64,000 bases of DNA from Alphaproteobacteria bacterium (GCA_015654635.1 JAATGP010000064.1:62001-126000); one strand, 5' to 3'. Positions 25,460 to 35,017 are shown, numbered from the stretch's first letter. Made by a program: numbers and translations. The notes: a model not told the origin generated them from the letters alone.

Positions 25460-26368
25460 TCAAGATTGCGCCAGCGCTACGGGCTTTTCATAGCCCTTGG
25501 GGTCTTGATGGATGATGATCTCAGCCTGCGGGAAGGCAGCGCGAATCCGGGCTTCGACCTCGTCACTGATTTGATGGGCGCGATATAACCGCAGTGCCGG
25601 GTCGAGTTCGATATGGACTTGAATGAAGCACTGCATGCCCGCCCCTCTCGTGCGCAGATCGTGGATGCCATGAATATCGGCATGCGCCAGCAGAATATCG
25701 CGGATGCGATCGCGGTCCGCCTCGGGCAATTCGTGATCCATGAGCTGGTCGTAGCTCTGGCGGAAAACGCTCCAGGCGGTGTGGGCGATCACGATGGCAA
25801 TCAAGAGGCCCACCACGGGATCGGCGGCTGTCCAACCCAGCCACGAAGCGCCTACGATCCCGACGATCACGCCCGCATTGACAAGGATGTCGGTGACATA
25901 GTGGGCACTATCGGCGCTGATCGCGATGGAGCCAGTGCGGCGCACAACGGCACGCTGTGCCAGAACCAGCACCAGCGTCACACCAATCGATACCGCCATC
26001 ACCACAAGGCCGATACCGCCATTGGTAATGGCATGCGGCACAAGCAACCGCTGGATGGATTCGAAGGCCAGGAACACGGCTGAGCCGCCGATGAGCGCGC
26101 CTTGTGCCAATCCCGCAAGCGGTTCGGCTTTGCCATGGCCGAAGCGATGCTCGCGGTCGGCTGGTGTCAACGCCTGGTTCACCGCAAGGAGATTGAGGAA
26201 GGAGGCGAAAATATCGAGTGCGGAATCGGCGAGCGAACCCAGCATTGCCATGGAGTCGGTCAGAGCGAACGCCATCGTCTTCAGGCCAGCCAGCGCCATC
26301 GCCGTAATTACTGCCGCCAGCGCCATGCGGCGCATCAGCCGGCCGGTGTTGGGATCGCTTGGCGCCAT
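25460..26368 (-). CDS. cation diffusion facilitator transporter (FieF-like)
   Basis: 302 residues, six membrane helices plus a cytoplasmic CDF domain. Metal-site residues are visible as LADSALDIF in helix 2 and SADSAHYVTDILVN in helix 5 (Asp-Asp and His-Asp pairs), with the RFGHGKAE loop typical of FieF. It probably exports Zn(II), Fe(II) or similar ions using the proton gradient. Its ATG follows directly on the pdxH stop with no gap, so the two are co-transcribed. It stands just downstream of the iron/redox operon's promoter region but is a separate unit. Confidence 0.9.
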   Translation of the reverse strand: MAPSDPNTGRLMRRMALAAVITAMALAGLKTMAFALTDSMAMLGSLADSALDIFASFLNLLAVNQALTPADREHRFGHGKAEPLAGLAQGALIGGSAVFLAFESIQRLLVPHAITNGGIGLVVMAVSIGVTLVLVLAQRAVVRRTGSIAISADSAHYVTDILVNAGVIVGIVGASWLGWTAADPVVGLLIAIVIAHTAWSVFRQSYDQLMDHELPEADRDRIRDILLAHADIHGIHDLRTRGAGMQCFIQVHIELDPALRLYRAHQISDEVEARIRAAFPQAEIIIHQDPKGYEKPVALAQS

Positions 26369-27010
26369 TTACGGAAACAATCGCTCGGTCCGCCACGGCG
26401 CGTCTTCGCTGTCGCGGCGGTAGACTAGACGGTCGTGCAGCCGGAACGGCCGGTCACGCCAGAATTCGATCTCGCGCGGACTGACGCGAAAGCCGGACCA
26501 ATAGGGCGGACGCGGCACCTTGCTGAGAGCATATTTCAGCACGTATTTGGCGATCTCTTTTTCAAACACCCAGCGGCCTTCCATTGGCCGCGACTGCGCC
26601 GAGGCCCAGGCGCCGATCTGGCTGTCCTTAGCACGGCTGGCGAAATAGGCATCGGCTTCCGCCTCGCTGACAAGACTCACGGGACCGCGCACACGCACTT
26701 GGCGGCGCACCGTTTTCCAGTGAAAATTCAGCGCCGCCTCCCGATGCGCCAAAAGCTCGGTGCCCTTGGCGCTTTCCAGATTGGTGTAGAAGACAAAACC
26801 GCGCGCATCGACAGCCTTGAGCAGCACCATGCGGATATTGGGGCGGCCCTGGCTATCGGCTGTGGCAACCGCCATGGCATTGGCTTCGTTGGGCTCAGTC
26901 TTATCGGCCTCCGCCATCCATGCCTTGAACATTTCAAAAGGATCGCGTGCCGTCGCAATGCCGCCGTCGTCTATGGGCCCGCCAATTTCACTGTTGCCGA
27001 TTTCGCTCAT
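26369..27010 (-). CDS. pdxH: pyridoxamine 5'-phosphate oxidase
   Basis: FMN-dependent oxidase that makes pyridoxal 5'-phosphate. 213 residues from ATG 27010. Family segments are present: [18 protein letters not shown] (FMN binding), [24 protein letters not shown] and the C-terminal [18 protein letters not shown]. The C-terminal [10 protein letters not shown] is the usual PLP/FMN end. The next gene (CDF) begins at the following base. Confidence 0.94.
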   Translation of the reverse strand: MSEIGNSEIGGPIDDGGIATARDPFEMFKAWMAEADKTEPNEANAMAVATADSQGRPNIRMVLLKAVDARGFVFYTNLESAKGTELLAHREAALNFHWKTVRRQVRVRGPVSLVSEAEADAYFASRAKDSQIGAWASAQSRPMEGRWVFEKEIAKYVLKYALSKVPRPPYWSGFRVSPREIEFWRDRPFRLHDRLVYRRDSEDAPWRTERLFP

Positions 27011-27068
27011 GGTCCCGCATAGCATCTTCGTTTTGCATACGGAAGCGCGCCGGTGCTAGCTTCGGCCC

Positions 27069-27647
27069 ATGCAGCAATCCTTCCGCGCCACGATTGGCCT
27101 TATCTTTTGCGCCGGGCTCTTGGCGGCGTGCGCCAGCGGCCCGGATGAAGCCGAGATGCAAGCCACTTTCAATACCGGGCTGACGCAATACGACGCTGGC
27201 AATTATCAAGCAGCTTACCGCACCTGGCACGATATCGAAGATGTCGATCTGGCCGCTTTGCGCAACGTCGCGGTTATGCTGCGCAAAGGGCAAGGGATCG
27301 AAAAGGATCCCAAAGCCGCCCGGATCAAGATGGAACGCGCCGCCGATGCGGGTCTTGCTACCGCCCAGGCGGATTTGGGCGACATGCTGCTCAGTGGTGA
27401 GGCGGGTCCGCGCGATGTGACGGCGGCCCTGCCCTGGCTCGCCCGTGCGGCAGCGGCGGGCCATCCCTTGGCGGCCTTTCAGCTCGCCAAGCTTTATGAG
27501 ACGGGCGACGGGGTGCCGAAAAATCTGGATATCGCCCGCAAACTTTACGGACAGGCGGCTGCCGCCGGGTTGGAAGACGCCGCCAAAGCCCTGCAAAATC
27601 TCCCCCCGCCGCCGCCATCAAGCGCCGCGGGGCAAACGGGCCATTAA
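27069..27647 (+). CDS. Sel1-repeat lipoprotein
   Basis: 192 residues. The N-terminus ends in the lipobox LLAAC, so it is lipid-anchored in the envelope. Two to three Sel1-like (TPR-related) repeats are visible around residues 65-170, e.g. GIEKDPKAARIKMERAADAG and GVPKNLDIARKLYGQAAAAG. The C-terminus is proline-rich. Likely a protein-protein interaction scaffold; the partner is unknown. Confidence 0.8.
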   Translation: MQQSFRATIGLIFCAGLLAACASGPDEAEMQATFNTGLTQYDAGNYQAAYRTWHDIEDVDLAALRNVAVMLRKGQGIEKDPKAARIKMERAADAGLATAQADLGDMLLSGEAGPRDVTAALPWLARAAAAGHPLAAFQLAKLYETGDGVPKNLDIARKLYGQAAAAGLEDAAKALQNLPPPPPSSAAGQTGH

Positions 27648-27722
27648 CAAGACTTGAAGCCTCCCCATATATAGAGCTGATTTAGAGGCCTGACCCCGAC
27701 TCACGGGCTGGGCGGAGAGACA

Positions 27723-28712
27723 ATGCGCGACCCTTATGAAGTCCTCGGCGTTGCCAAAAACGCCAGCGAAGCAGAGATCAAGAAAGCGTTCCGGACGCTG
27801 GCCAAGAAACATCACCCAGACACCAAGGGTGGCGATCCGGCGGCGAAGAAACAGCGCTTTCAGGAAATCAGCGGCGCCTATGACATCGTTGGCGACAAGG
27901 AAAAACGCGCCAAATTCGATGCCGGGCAGATTGACGCTCAAGGCAACGCCAAAGGTTTTGATCCTCGCTCCCAAGGCTTCGAAGGCGGCTTTCCCTTCGG
28001 CAACGCCGGTCAAGGCCGGGGCCCGGGCGCTGGTCAAGGTCCGGGCGACTTCCATTTCACCTGGAGCAACCGTGGCGGCCAGCAAGGCGGCCAGCCGGGC
28101 GGCGGTTCCCAAGAAGGCTTCAACCCCGAAGATATTTTTGCCGATCTGCTCGGCGGCTTTGGCGGCCGCGGCAGGCGGCCTCAGCCCCAACCCGGCCAGG
28201 ATTTCGAGGTCCAGACCACGGTCAGCTTCGAGGAAGCGGCGACTGGCGGCACCCGCCGCGTGGTGCTGCCCAATGGCGAACAAATCGATGTGAAAATCCC
28301 TGCCGGTCTCAAAGATGGGCAGCAAATCCGTCTGCGCGGGCGTGGCGGCGCAGGGCGCAATGGCGGGCCGCCGGGCGATGTCTTGATCCTGGTGGCGGTG
28401 GCGCCCCACGCCTATTTCACCCGTGACGGCCGCGATTTGAAAGTCGACTTGCCGGTGACGCTGAAAGAAGCCGTGCTCGGCGGCAAGGTACCGGTCGACA
28501 CGCTCTCAGGCACGGTGGCGCTATCGATTCCGCCCGGTTCCAACTCCGGCAAGGTGCTGCGTCTGAAGGGCAAAGGCATTGCGGGTGCAGGTCAGGAGCG
28601 CACCGGCGATCTCTATGTCCGCCTGATCGTCACCCTCCCAGAGGCGGACGATGCCGAGCTGCGCACTTTCGTGGAGCATTGGAAAACCGCTTATAACCCG
28701 CGCAACAGCTAG
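27723..28712 (+). CDS. DnaJ-class co-chaperone without zinc finger (CbpA type)
   Basis: 329 residues. An N-terminal J-domain has the essential H31-P-D33, followed by a long Gly/Gln/Phe-rich linker (about residues 80-145) and two C-terminal substrate-binding domains (FEVQTTVSFEEAATGG..., then VDLPVTLKEAVLGGKV). The four CxxCxGxG zinc motifs of DnaJ are absent, placing it with CbpA/class II proteins that stimulate DnaK. GGAGA precedes the ATG. It ends 6 bp before the convergent CHASE3 gene. Confidence 0.9.
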   Translation: MRDPYEVLGVAKNASEAEIKKAFRTLAKKHHPDTKGGDPAAKKQRFQEISGAYDIVGDKEKRAKFDAGQIDAQGNAKGFDPRSQGFEGGFPFGNAGQGRGPGAGQGPGDFHFTWSNRGGQQGGQPGGGSQEGFNPEDIFADLLGGFGGRGRRPQPQPGQDFEVQTTVSFEEAATGGTRRVVLPNGEQIDVKIPAGLKDGQQIRLRGRGGAGRNGGPPGDVLILVAVAPHAYFTRDGRDLKVDLPVTLKEAVLGGKVPVDTLSGTVALSIPPGSNSGKVLRLKGKGIAGAGQERTGDLYVRLIVTLPEADDAELRTFVEHWKTAYNPRNS

Positions 28713-28718
28713 CTCGGT

Positions 28719-29411
28719 TCAGCTCACTCGGCGTCGGGAAACGCGGCGGTCGCGCACCAGAATTGCGAAACCCAGGCTCGCAAACAGCAGTGCGGCGGCA
28801 GACATGCCGATGGCATAGCGATAGGCGCTGACAACGCGTGTTTCGGCCAGCACCTGCCGCTGCGCCAGGGTTTTCATCTCGTTGGCGCGCATAGCGAGCA
28901 GATGGTCTTCGATACCGCGCCGGCCCACCTTTTTGCTGTAGTCGATGATCGCAGCAATGACACGGGTGCGATCGCCCGGTGCGCGCCGCACCAAATCGTC
29001 GAAATAGGCCCGGTGCTCACCGAGAAGCCGCCTCAGCGTTACCACATTGGCCATCTGGACCGGATTATCGCGGAACACCGCATCGAAGCCGGCAACGCGA
29101 TCGTGCAACACGCTCGCTTCCATCTGTTTCCAGGTGAGATAGACGGGATCGCCGCTCAAAACATAGCCGCGCACGGTCATCTCGACCCTGAGGATATCGG
29201 TGTCAACGGCTGCCAATTCCAGCAGGGCTTCGTTCGATTGCTGGACCCGCGCATACCCTTGGCGCAGCTCCGAGACATTGGCGCTGAGCAGGGTCATGGC
29301 CGAAACGAACAAGACCAGCGAAACAATCAACAGCGGCAGACCCATCTCCCTGAGGGTCCCGGCGTCCAGCATATCCCAGAAGCGCGATCGCGGCTGTGCC
29401 AGCATGGTCAT
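28719..29411 (-). CDS. CHASE3-domain membrane protein without output domain (copy 1)
   Basis: 230 residues: a membrane helix (about 30-50), an extracytoplasmic helical CHASE3 region with the typical VEMTVRGYVLSGDP motif, a second helix near the C-terminus (about 198-218) and a short basic tail. CHASE3 normally senses signals for histidine kinases or cyclases, but here nothing follows. The next gene upstream is a paralogue of the same architecture. Signal and partner are unknown. Confidence 0.75.
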   Translation of the reverse strand: MTMLAQPRSRFWDMLDAGTLREMGLPLLIVSLVLFVSAMTLLSANVSELRQGYARVQQSNEALLELAAVDTDILRVEMTVRGYVLSGDPVYLTWKQMEASVLHDRVAGFDAVFRDNPVQMANVVTLRRLLGEHRAYFDDLVRRAPGDRTRVIAAIIDYSKKVGRRGIEDHLLAMRANEMKTLAQRQVLAETRVVSAYRYAIGMSAAALLFASLGFAILVRDRRVSRRRVS

Positions 29412-29501
29412 CGGAAAAAATCTCCCGCAGCAGCGCTCATGCACCTGCCCCCTTGGTAGGGTTTGTGGCGAAACTATGCCCGACGGAAGCTTAAGCTTTG
29501 T

Positions 29502-30212
29502 TTAGCGTTCCCTATACGGAGCTTTGCTATGCCCCTCTGCCGGCGGCCCGAAAGGCGATTGCAGCCGCGCAGCCCAAACACCGATACCGCCCAGCGCAAA
29601 GGCCACCAGGATAATGCCTGCCGCCAAGAGGAAAGCGCGGGTAATCTGATCCGCCATGAGGCGCTGGCGTTCCCCTAGATCGCGAACCTCTTGCATACGC
29701 AAATGGGCCACACCGTCGCGTGTCTTTCTCATCGTTGCACGGACCGAGGGATCGACGATAGCACGGGCCACCAGCTGGGCCTTGTCCGGGCCATCGCCAC
29801 GCAGCTTGGCAAACAGCGCCATGTGCTCGACCACATCCTGCATCACGCTGCGATATTCGTCGGCGCGCTGCGGTTCGTCAGCCGAAAGCCGGAGCAGTTC
29901 AACCCGCGCGGAGTCGCATCTGGCCTGTTCCGCCTGTTGAAAACGCAGAAAACGCGGATCGCCTGTCAGGGCATAGCCGCGGACCGTCATTTCATTGCTG
30001 AGGACAGCCGTCTCCAAGTCGGAGAGGCGTAGCAGCACATGCTGGGAGCGTTCCATTGCGTGCAGGCTGCCGCGCAGGGCCGACACATTGGCGAAGAGTA
30101 AAAGCGTGGCCGAGCCCAGCAGGACGATGGCGCCAAACAGGGTTGGCAGACCCAACTCGCGCAAATGGTTATGCCGTCCGCCTGCCGGGTCCTGTGCTGC
30201 CGCTATAGCCAT
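29502..30212 (-). CDS. CHASE3-domain membrane protein without output domain (copy 2)
   Basis: 236 residues with the same plan as its neighbour: helix, CHASE3 region (NEMTVRGYALTGDP), second helix, short cytoplasmic tail. The shared LREMGLP/LRELGLP start of the first helix and the matching central motif point to tandem duplication followed by divergence. No kinase, HAMP or cyclase domain is present. Confidence 0.75.
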   Translation of the reverse strand: MAIAAAQDPAGGRHNHLRELGLPTLFGAIVLLGSATLLLFANVSALRGSLHAMERSQHVLLRLSDLETAVLSNEMTVRGYALTGDPRFLRFQQAEQARCDSARVELLRLSADEPQRADEYRSVMQDVVEHMALFAKLRGDGPDKAQLVARAIVDPSVRATMRKTRDGVAHLRMQEVRDLGERQRLMADQITRAFLLAAGIILVAFALGGIGVWAARLQSPFGPPAEGHSKAPYRER

Positions 30213-30398
30213 GGGAATATGTTCCGCCGCTGCCGAGTGATCTTGCCACGTAGACCGTTAAACTTCCCTTAGGCGTTGTTACTCGCGGAAAAGCACCTGC
30301 TTTGCGTGTGTGAGACGGCCGCGGCGGGCGGGGAAATCTTGCTTCCCGAGGCGTTTCCAGGCAATTGACGCCCCTTGATAGAGTCGGAGACAGAAGAC

Positions 30399-31220
30399 AT
30401 GGCATTTGAAGGCCTAATGAAGGGCAAGCGCGGCCTCATCATGGGCGTTGCCAACCAGCATTCCATCGCCTGGGGCATTGCGCAGGCGCTGCATGAAGCG
30501 GGGGCAGAATTGGCCTTCACCTACCAGGGTGAAGTCTTCAAGAAGCGCGTGATCCCGCTGGTGGAGCCGATGAACCCGGCCGCAGTGCTCGATTGCGACG
30601 TCACCGATCCGGCCTCGCTCGATGCGCTTTTCGCCGCGTTGCAGGAAAAATGGGGCAGCCTCGATTTCGTGGTCCACGCTGTCGCCTTTTCCGACAAGGA
30701 CCAGCTCAAGGGCCGCTATGTCGACACCACAGCCGACAATTTCGCCCTCACCATGAACATCTCCTGCTTCTCCTTCACGGCAGTCGCCCAACGCGCCGAA
30801 AAGCTGATGACGGATGGCGGCAGCATGGTGACGCTCACCTATTACGGCGCCGAAAAGGTGATGCCGCATTACAATGTGATGGGCGTGGCCAAGGCGGCGC
30901 TGGAGGCCAGTGTGCGCTATCTCGCCGAAGACCTCGGCAAGAAGCAGATCCGGGTCAATTCGATTTCGGCTGGCCCGATCAAGACCCTGGCGGCTTCCGG
31001 CGTTGGCGATTTTCGCTATATTCTGAAGTGGAACGAGAACAATTCCCCGCTGCGGCGCACCGTGACGACGCAGGAAGTCGGCAACTCCGCCCTCTTCCTC
31101 CTCTCCGATCTCGGCAAGGCCGTCACCGGCGAAAATCTGCATGTCGATGCGGGTTATCATGTCGTCGGCATGAAAAACCCGGAAGCGCCGGATATGACCG
31201 TCGCCAAGTCGAGCGAGTAA
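30399..31220 (+). CDS. fabI: enoyl-[acyl-carrier-protein] reductase (NADH)
   Basis: Last reductive step of fatty-acid elongation. 273 residues from ATG 30399 (CGGAG upstream). The short-chain dehydrogenase fold carries the FabI-type cofactor stretch GVANQHSIAWGIA and the catalytic Tyr-x6-Lys in MPHYNVMGVAKAALE, followed by SAGPIKTLAASG. It precedes aroC by 17 bp, and the two are probably co-transcribed. This is the target class of triclosan-like inhibitors. Confidence 0.95.
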   Translation: MAFEGLMKGKRGLIMGVANQHSIAWGIAQALHEAGAELAFTYQGEVFKKRVIPLVEPMNPAAVLDCDVTDPASLDALFAALQEKWGSLDFVVHAVAFSDKDQLKGRYVDTTADNFALTMNISCFSFTAVAQRAEKLMTDGGSMVTLTYYGAEKVMPHYNVMGVAKAALEASVRYLAEDLGKKQIRVNSISAGPIKTLAASGVGDFRYILKWNENNSPLRRTVTTQEVGNSALFLLSDLGKAVTGENLHVDAGYHVVGMKNPEAPDMTVAKSSE

Positions 31221-31237
31221 TTTCCTAAGGGAACGCC

Positions 31238-32332
31238 ATGTCCCATAATAGCTTCGGCCATATATTCCGGGTCACCACCTTCGGCGAAAGCCATGGCCCG
31301 GCGCTGGGCTGTGTGGTGGATGGCTGCCCGCCCAATATTCCGCTCATCGAAGCCGACATTCAGGGCGATCTCGACCGGCGCAAACCGGGCAGTTCGAAAT
31401 TCGTCACCCAGCGAAAAGAGCCGGATCAGGTCAAAATTCTCTCCGGCGTTTTTCAGGATGAGCGCCTGCCGCAGCAGGTGACGACCGGCACACCCATCGC
31501 GCTTCTGATCGAGAACAGGGATGCGCGCTCCAAAGACTATGGCGACATCAGGGATAAGTTTCGGCCCGGCCATGCCGATTACACTTATTGGGCCAAATAC
31601 GGCGTACGCGACTATCGCGGTTCCGGCCGGGCCAGTGCCCGCGAAACCGCATCGCGCGTTGCCGCGGGAGCGATTGCCCGCAAGGTTCTGAACACGCTTT
31701 ACGGCGAGGTCAAAATCCGCGGCGCCTTGATCCAGATCGGCCGCGAAAAAATCAATCGTGATGGCTGGGACTGGGCCGAAGTGGCGCGCAACCCCTTCTT
31801 CTGCCCGGATGCATCCGCCGTCGATCCGTGGACGGACTATATTGAGGACATCCGCAAAAAGGGCTCGTCCTGCGGCGCCATTGTCGAAGTGGTCGCCGAA
31901 GGCATTCCCGCGGGTCTGGGCGCCCCCATATACGGCAAGCTCGACGCCGACCTCGCGGCAGCGATGATGAGCATCAATGCCGTCAAAGCGGTCGAGATCG
32001 GGGATGGTTTCGCCACCGCTGCCATGACCGGCGAAGAAAATGCCGACGAAATGCGGGCCGGTACACCGCCGCATTTTCTTTCCAACCATGCTGGCGGCAT
32101 TTTGGGTGGCATCTCCAGTGGCCAGCCGGTGGTGCTGCGCTTTGCCGTCAAACCCACCTCCTCCATCCTGACCCCGCGCCGGACCGTCGATGTCGAGGGC
32201 CATGAAACCGAAGTCTTCACCAAGGGCCGCCACGATCCTTGCGTCGGCATCCGCGCCGTGCCCGTGGGCGAAGCCATGATGGCGCTGGTCCTGGCCGACC
32301 ACGCGCTCAGGCAACGGGCACAGAACGGCTGA
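31238..32332 (+). CDS. aroC: chorismate synthase
   Basis: Converts EPSP to chorismate with reduced FMN, the last shikimate step. 364 residues, full length. Family signatures: [18 protein letters not shown] near the N-terminus, [17 protein letters not shown], and the C-terminal RRTVDVEG and [17 protein letters not shown]. Located 17 bp after fabI. Confidence 0.96.
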   Translation: MSHNSFGHIFRVTTFGESHGPALGCVVDGCPPNIPLIEADIQGDLDRRKPGSSKFVTQRKEPDQVKILSGVFQDERLPQQVTTGTPIALLIENRDARSKDYGDIRDKFRPGHADYTYWAKYGVRDYRGSGRASARETASRVAAGAIARKVLNTLYGEVKIRGALIQIGREKINRDGWDWAEVARNPFFCPDASAVDPWTDYIEDIRKKGSSCGAIVEVVAEGIPAGLGAPIYGKLDADLAAAMMSINAVKAVEIGDGFATAAMTGEENADEMRAGTPPHFLSNHAGGILGGISSGQPVVLRFAVKPTSSILTPRRTVDVEGHETEVFTKGRHDPCVGIRAVPVGEAMMALVLADHALRQRAQNG

Positions 32333-32351
32333 CACCAAACCGGGGGGCGCG

Positions 32352-32912
32352 ATGGATACATTCAGTTTTCTGTCGGTTCTGTTTTCGGTCATCATGGGGT
32401 TGGCGCTGACGGAAGTCCTGCAGGGCCTCCGCAGCCTGATCCTGGCGCGCCAGCGCGTGACGATTTACGGACCGGCGCTGATCTGGGCCGGATTGATGAT
32501 CGTCATCGTCGCCCAGGCCTGGTGGGGCATGTTCGGCATGCGCCAGTTTCGCGATTGGAACATGGCCATGTATGCGGCCGTGCTGCTTCAGATCACGCTC
32601 ATGTATCTGAGCGCAGCCGTCGCGCTTCCGGAAATTTCCGGCCGCGACGCCATCGATATGCGCGCCATCTATTACGCCAATAGCCACTGGTTCTTCGGCC
32701 TTCTGGCTCTGACGGTGGCCTCCACTTTCCTCAAGGATTACGCCACCACCGGCTCTATCAAGTACTCGTGGAATGCGTTGTTTCTGGTGATGTACATCCT
32801 GCTATCGGCCATCGCGGCGGCCACCAAGTCGTCCTGGTACCACTGTATTCTGGCCCCGTTCAGTGCAGTGGCTATCGGAACCTATGCGGCGGTGCTGTCA
32901 TTCCGGCTCTAG
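32352..32912 (+). CDS. hypothetical multi-pass membrane protein
   Basis: 186 residues with five or six hydrophobic segments, starting MDTFSFLSVLFSVIMGLAL. GGGGG lies shortly before the ATG, 19 bp after aroC, so it may be the third gene of that operon. No named family is recognised, and conserved polar residues inside helices are few (E21, W48, W100). No function is proposed. Confidence 0.65.
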   Translation: MDTFSFLSVLFSVIMGLALTEVLQGLRSLILARQRVTIYGPALIWAGLMIVIVAQAWWGMFGMRQFRDWNMAMYAAVLLQITLMYLSAAVALPEISGRDAIDMRAIYYANSHWFFGLLALTVASTFLKDYATTGSIKYSWNALFLVMYILLSAIAAATKSSWYHCILAPFSAVAIGTYAAVLSFRL

Positions 32913-33109
32913 CGCAGGGCGCCGGGCCATCCCAGCGCAGTCCATGCTGAATCATAGTGCGTCTATGATGCAATCAGGGCTAGCGAATAGGACAGCATGC
33001 ATTCCTTTGGCTTCGGTGACAAAAGCAGGCTAGCCAATGTCGCAATCGCACCCCATATATGCGGCGCGCTGCTCCGATTCCCATGGAGCGGGCTGGAGAG
33101 GACATCGCC

Positions 33110-34030
33110 ATGACCGATCTTCCGATCACCATTATTCTCATCATCGTGCTCTTTGCCGTGGTCATCACCTTGATGGCGACCTTCTTCACGGTGCAGCAGC
33201 AAAGCTGCGCCATCGTCGAACAATTCGGGCGCTATGTGCGTTCGGCGGGCCCCGGCCTCAACGTCAAGATTCCCTTTATCGAAGGCGTGGTGCAGCGCGT
33301 TTCGCTGCGCATGCAGCAACTGTTGATCGAGGTCGAAACCAAAACCTCCGATAACGTCTTCGTCAAAATCATCGTGGCGGTGCAATATCGCGTGCTGGAG
33401 GGCAGCGAGGCGCTCGCCTATTACCAGTTGCAGGATCAGGAAGAACAGATCAAATCCTATGTCCTCGATGTCGTGCGCGCCAAAGTCCCGAAGATGGGGC
33501 TCGATGAAGTGTTCGAGAAGAAAGACGACATCGGCCAGGCGGTGAAGACCGAGCTGGATGCCTCGATGAAAGTTTACGGCTTTGAAATTCCCAATGCGTT
33601 GGTCACCGACGTGAACCCTGCCGACAGCGTTAAAGCGGCGATGAACGAAATCCAAACCCAGCAGCGTCTGCAAGTTGCCGCCGCCGCCAAGGGCGAAGCC
33701 AACAAGATCCTGGTGGTGAAAAATGCCGAGGCCGAAGCCGAATCCAAGCGCCTGCAAGGCGAAGGCATCGCCAAGCAGCGCCGCGCCATCGTTGATGGCT
33801 TGCGCGAGAGCATTGCTGCCTTCAAGGAACAGGTCGGCTCAGTCAGCGAACATGAAGTGCTGAACCTGGTACTGCTGACGCAGTATTTCGACACGCTGAA
33901 GGAAATTGGCGTCTCCTCAGGCTCCAAGGTGATCCTGATCCCGCATTCCCCCACCGGCATGTCCGACATCTCCGCCCAACTGCGCGACACCATCATGGCC
34001 GCAAACGAAGTGGCGACCCCGAAGAAGTGA
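33110..34030 (+). CDS. SPFH/Band-7 (stomatin-like) membrane protein
   Basis: 306 residues. One N-terminal membrane helix (about residues 6-25) precedes an SPFH domain (QSCAIVEQFGRYVRSAGPG, IPNALVTDVNPADSVKAAMNEI) and an Ala/Glu-rich coiled coil (about 195-240, AAAAKGEANKIL, NAEAEAESKRLQGEG). This matches the HflC/stomatin/flotillin superfamily, close to plant hypersensitive-induced-response proteins. It likely forms membrane-associated rings. GGAGAGGA precedes the ATG. No NfeD partner is adjacent. Confidence 0.85.
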   Translation: MTDLPITIILIIVLFAVVITLMATFFTVQQQSCAIVEQFGRYVRSAGPGLNVKIPFIEGVVQRVSLRMQQLLIEVETKTSDNVFVKIIVAVQYRVLEGSEALAYYQLQDQEEQIKSYVLDVVRAKVPKMGLDEVFEKKDDIGQAVKTELDASMKVYGFEIPNALVTDVNPADSVKAAMNEIQTQQRLQVAAAAKGEANKILVVKNAEAEAESKRLQGEGIAKQRRAIVDGLRESIAAFKEQVGSVSEHEVLNLVLLTQYFDTLKEIGVSSGSKVILIPHSPTGMSDISAQLRDTIMAANEVATPKK

Positions 34031-34106
34031 GGGGCAGTCTGTCATCCCGGACACGCCCGTTCTAACTTTATGGATTGTGGCCTGTAACAGCGGGCCACTG
34101 CCTCAC

Positions 34107-34233
34107 TTGTCATGGCCTGTCACAAGGGGCCATCCAGCTTTCTTCTGGCACAGCAACGCCAAAGATTCTCAAGTCACTTCTCGAACATCACAGCGATACC
34201 AACTGGATGACCCGTTGTGACGGGCCATGACAA
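34107..34233 (+). repeat. 127-bp element with 31-bp terminal inverted repeats, copy 1
   Basis: Begins TTGTCATGGCCTGTCAC and ends GTGACGGGCCATGACAA; the outer 31 bp at each end are inverted repeats with about three mismatches. It matches copy 2 at 34605-34731 with two differences. Inside each arm a GGCC-N10-GGCC module can fold on its own, as in REP-type elements. A related degenerate hairpin (GTGGCC...GGCCAC, 34077-34098) lies just upstream. Confidence 0.85.
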
Positions 34234-34243
34234 TGCCATCCAA

Positions 34244-34537
34244 TTATGCATTCAACTCTTCCGTCAAATCGCGCCACTCGGGATTGTACTTCTCGATCAG
34301 TTCAAGCTTCCAGCGCCGCTTCCACTTCTTCCAAAGCGTCTCCTGATGGATCGCCACGTTGACGTCTTCGAAAACTTCATAGTGGACCAGCATCTTCACA
34401 TCGTATTTTTTTGTGAACCCTTCGACCATTTCGCTCTTATGTTCTCCCATCCGCCGCGCCAAATCATTGGTGACGCCGATATAAAGCGTCCCATTGCGGG
34501 CACTTGCCAGAATGTAGGTGTAATAGAACTTTTGCAC
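34244..34537 (-). CDS. small GIY-YIG nuclease-family protein
   Basis: 97 residues, essentially one GIY-YIG domain: FYYTYILAS (GIY element), TLYIGVTNDLARRMGEHK (YIG element with the catalytic Arg), a Glu in IHQETLWKKWKR, and a C-terminal YNPEWRDL. Starts with GTG. Such stand-alone proteins are common in Alphaproteobacteria and mostly uncharacterised. Here the gene is bracketed by two nearly identical 127-bp inverted-repeat elements, 10 bp and 67 bp away, which suggests a mobile cassette. Confidence 0.88.
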   Translation of the reverse strand: MQKFYYTYILASARNGTLYIGVTNDLARRMGEHKSEMVEGFTKKYDVKMLVHYEVFEDVNVAIHQETLWKKWKRRWKLELIEKYNPEWRDLTEELNA

Positions 34538-34604
34538 AGCGCCCCCGCCCCATGCTGCCTGCTCCCATTATGCCATGCCCCGCCACGACGGGCCACAGCT
34601 CCAC

Positions 34605-34731
34605 TTGTCATGGCCTGTCACAAGGGGCCATCCAGCTTTCTTCTGGCACAGCAACGCCAAATATTCTCAAGTCACTTCTCGAACATCACAGCGATACCAA
34701 CTGGATGGCCCGTTGTGACGGGCCATGACAA
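34605..34731 (+). repeat. 127-bp element with 31-bp terminal inverted repeats, copy 2
   Basis: Direct repeat of 34107-34233, offset exactly 498 bp and without gaps; differences are T for G in CAAA(G/T)ATTC and G for A in GGATG(A/G)CCC. Its two 31-bp ends pair with two mismatches. Similarity continues weakly about 15 bp upstream in both copies (CGGGCCAC). Confidence 0.85.
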
Positions 34732-34733
34732 TT

Positions 34734-35017
34734 AATTTGGTGGAAAAACCAATTCTCCTTGAAGCCACCCCCCACGATCCCCATCTCTTGCAGGTTCTTT
34801 GACATCGCCGGGACAGGACTTGCCGCGCCTATTCGCAACGCGGTAGATCGAAACATTTCGCGAATTGTACGCAAACACAACAAAATGGTTAATTTTTCTT
34901 TGATTACCGTTTTGGTTCAAGGGGGTAATGCCAAAACTGGGGAATTGAACCGCGAAAAACAAAACTCGCCGCGGTGCTCCTCCACGATCTTTAGCGCTCA
35001 CCAAAGCATCTTTTGAA
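34734..35017. other. AT-rich gap without a recognisable gene
   Basis: 285 bp between the second inverted-repeat element and the C13 peptidase stop. It is clearly AT-richer than its surroundings. An 85-codon open frame (34759-35016, plus strand) has no recognisable similarity or clear ribosome-binding site. It could be degraded mobile DNA. Confidence 0.4.

Noticed and set aside
34759..35016. 85-codon open frame after the inverted-repeat element
   Set aside because: No ribosome-binding site, no recognisable domain, AT-rich sequence unlike neighbouring genes; left as intergenic.
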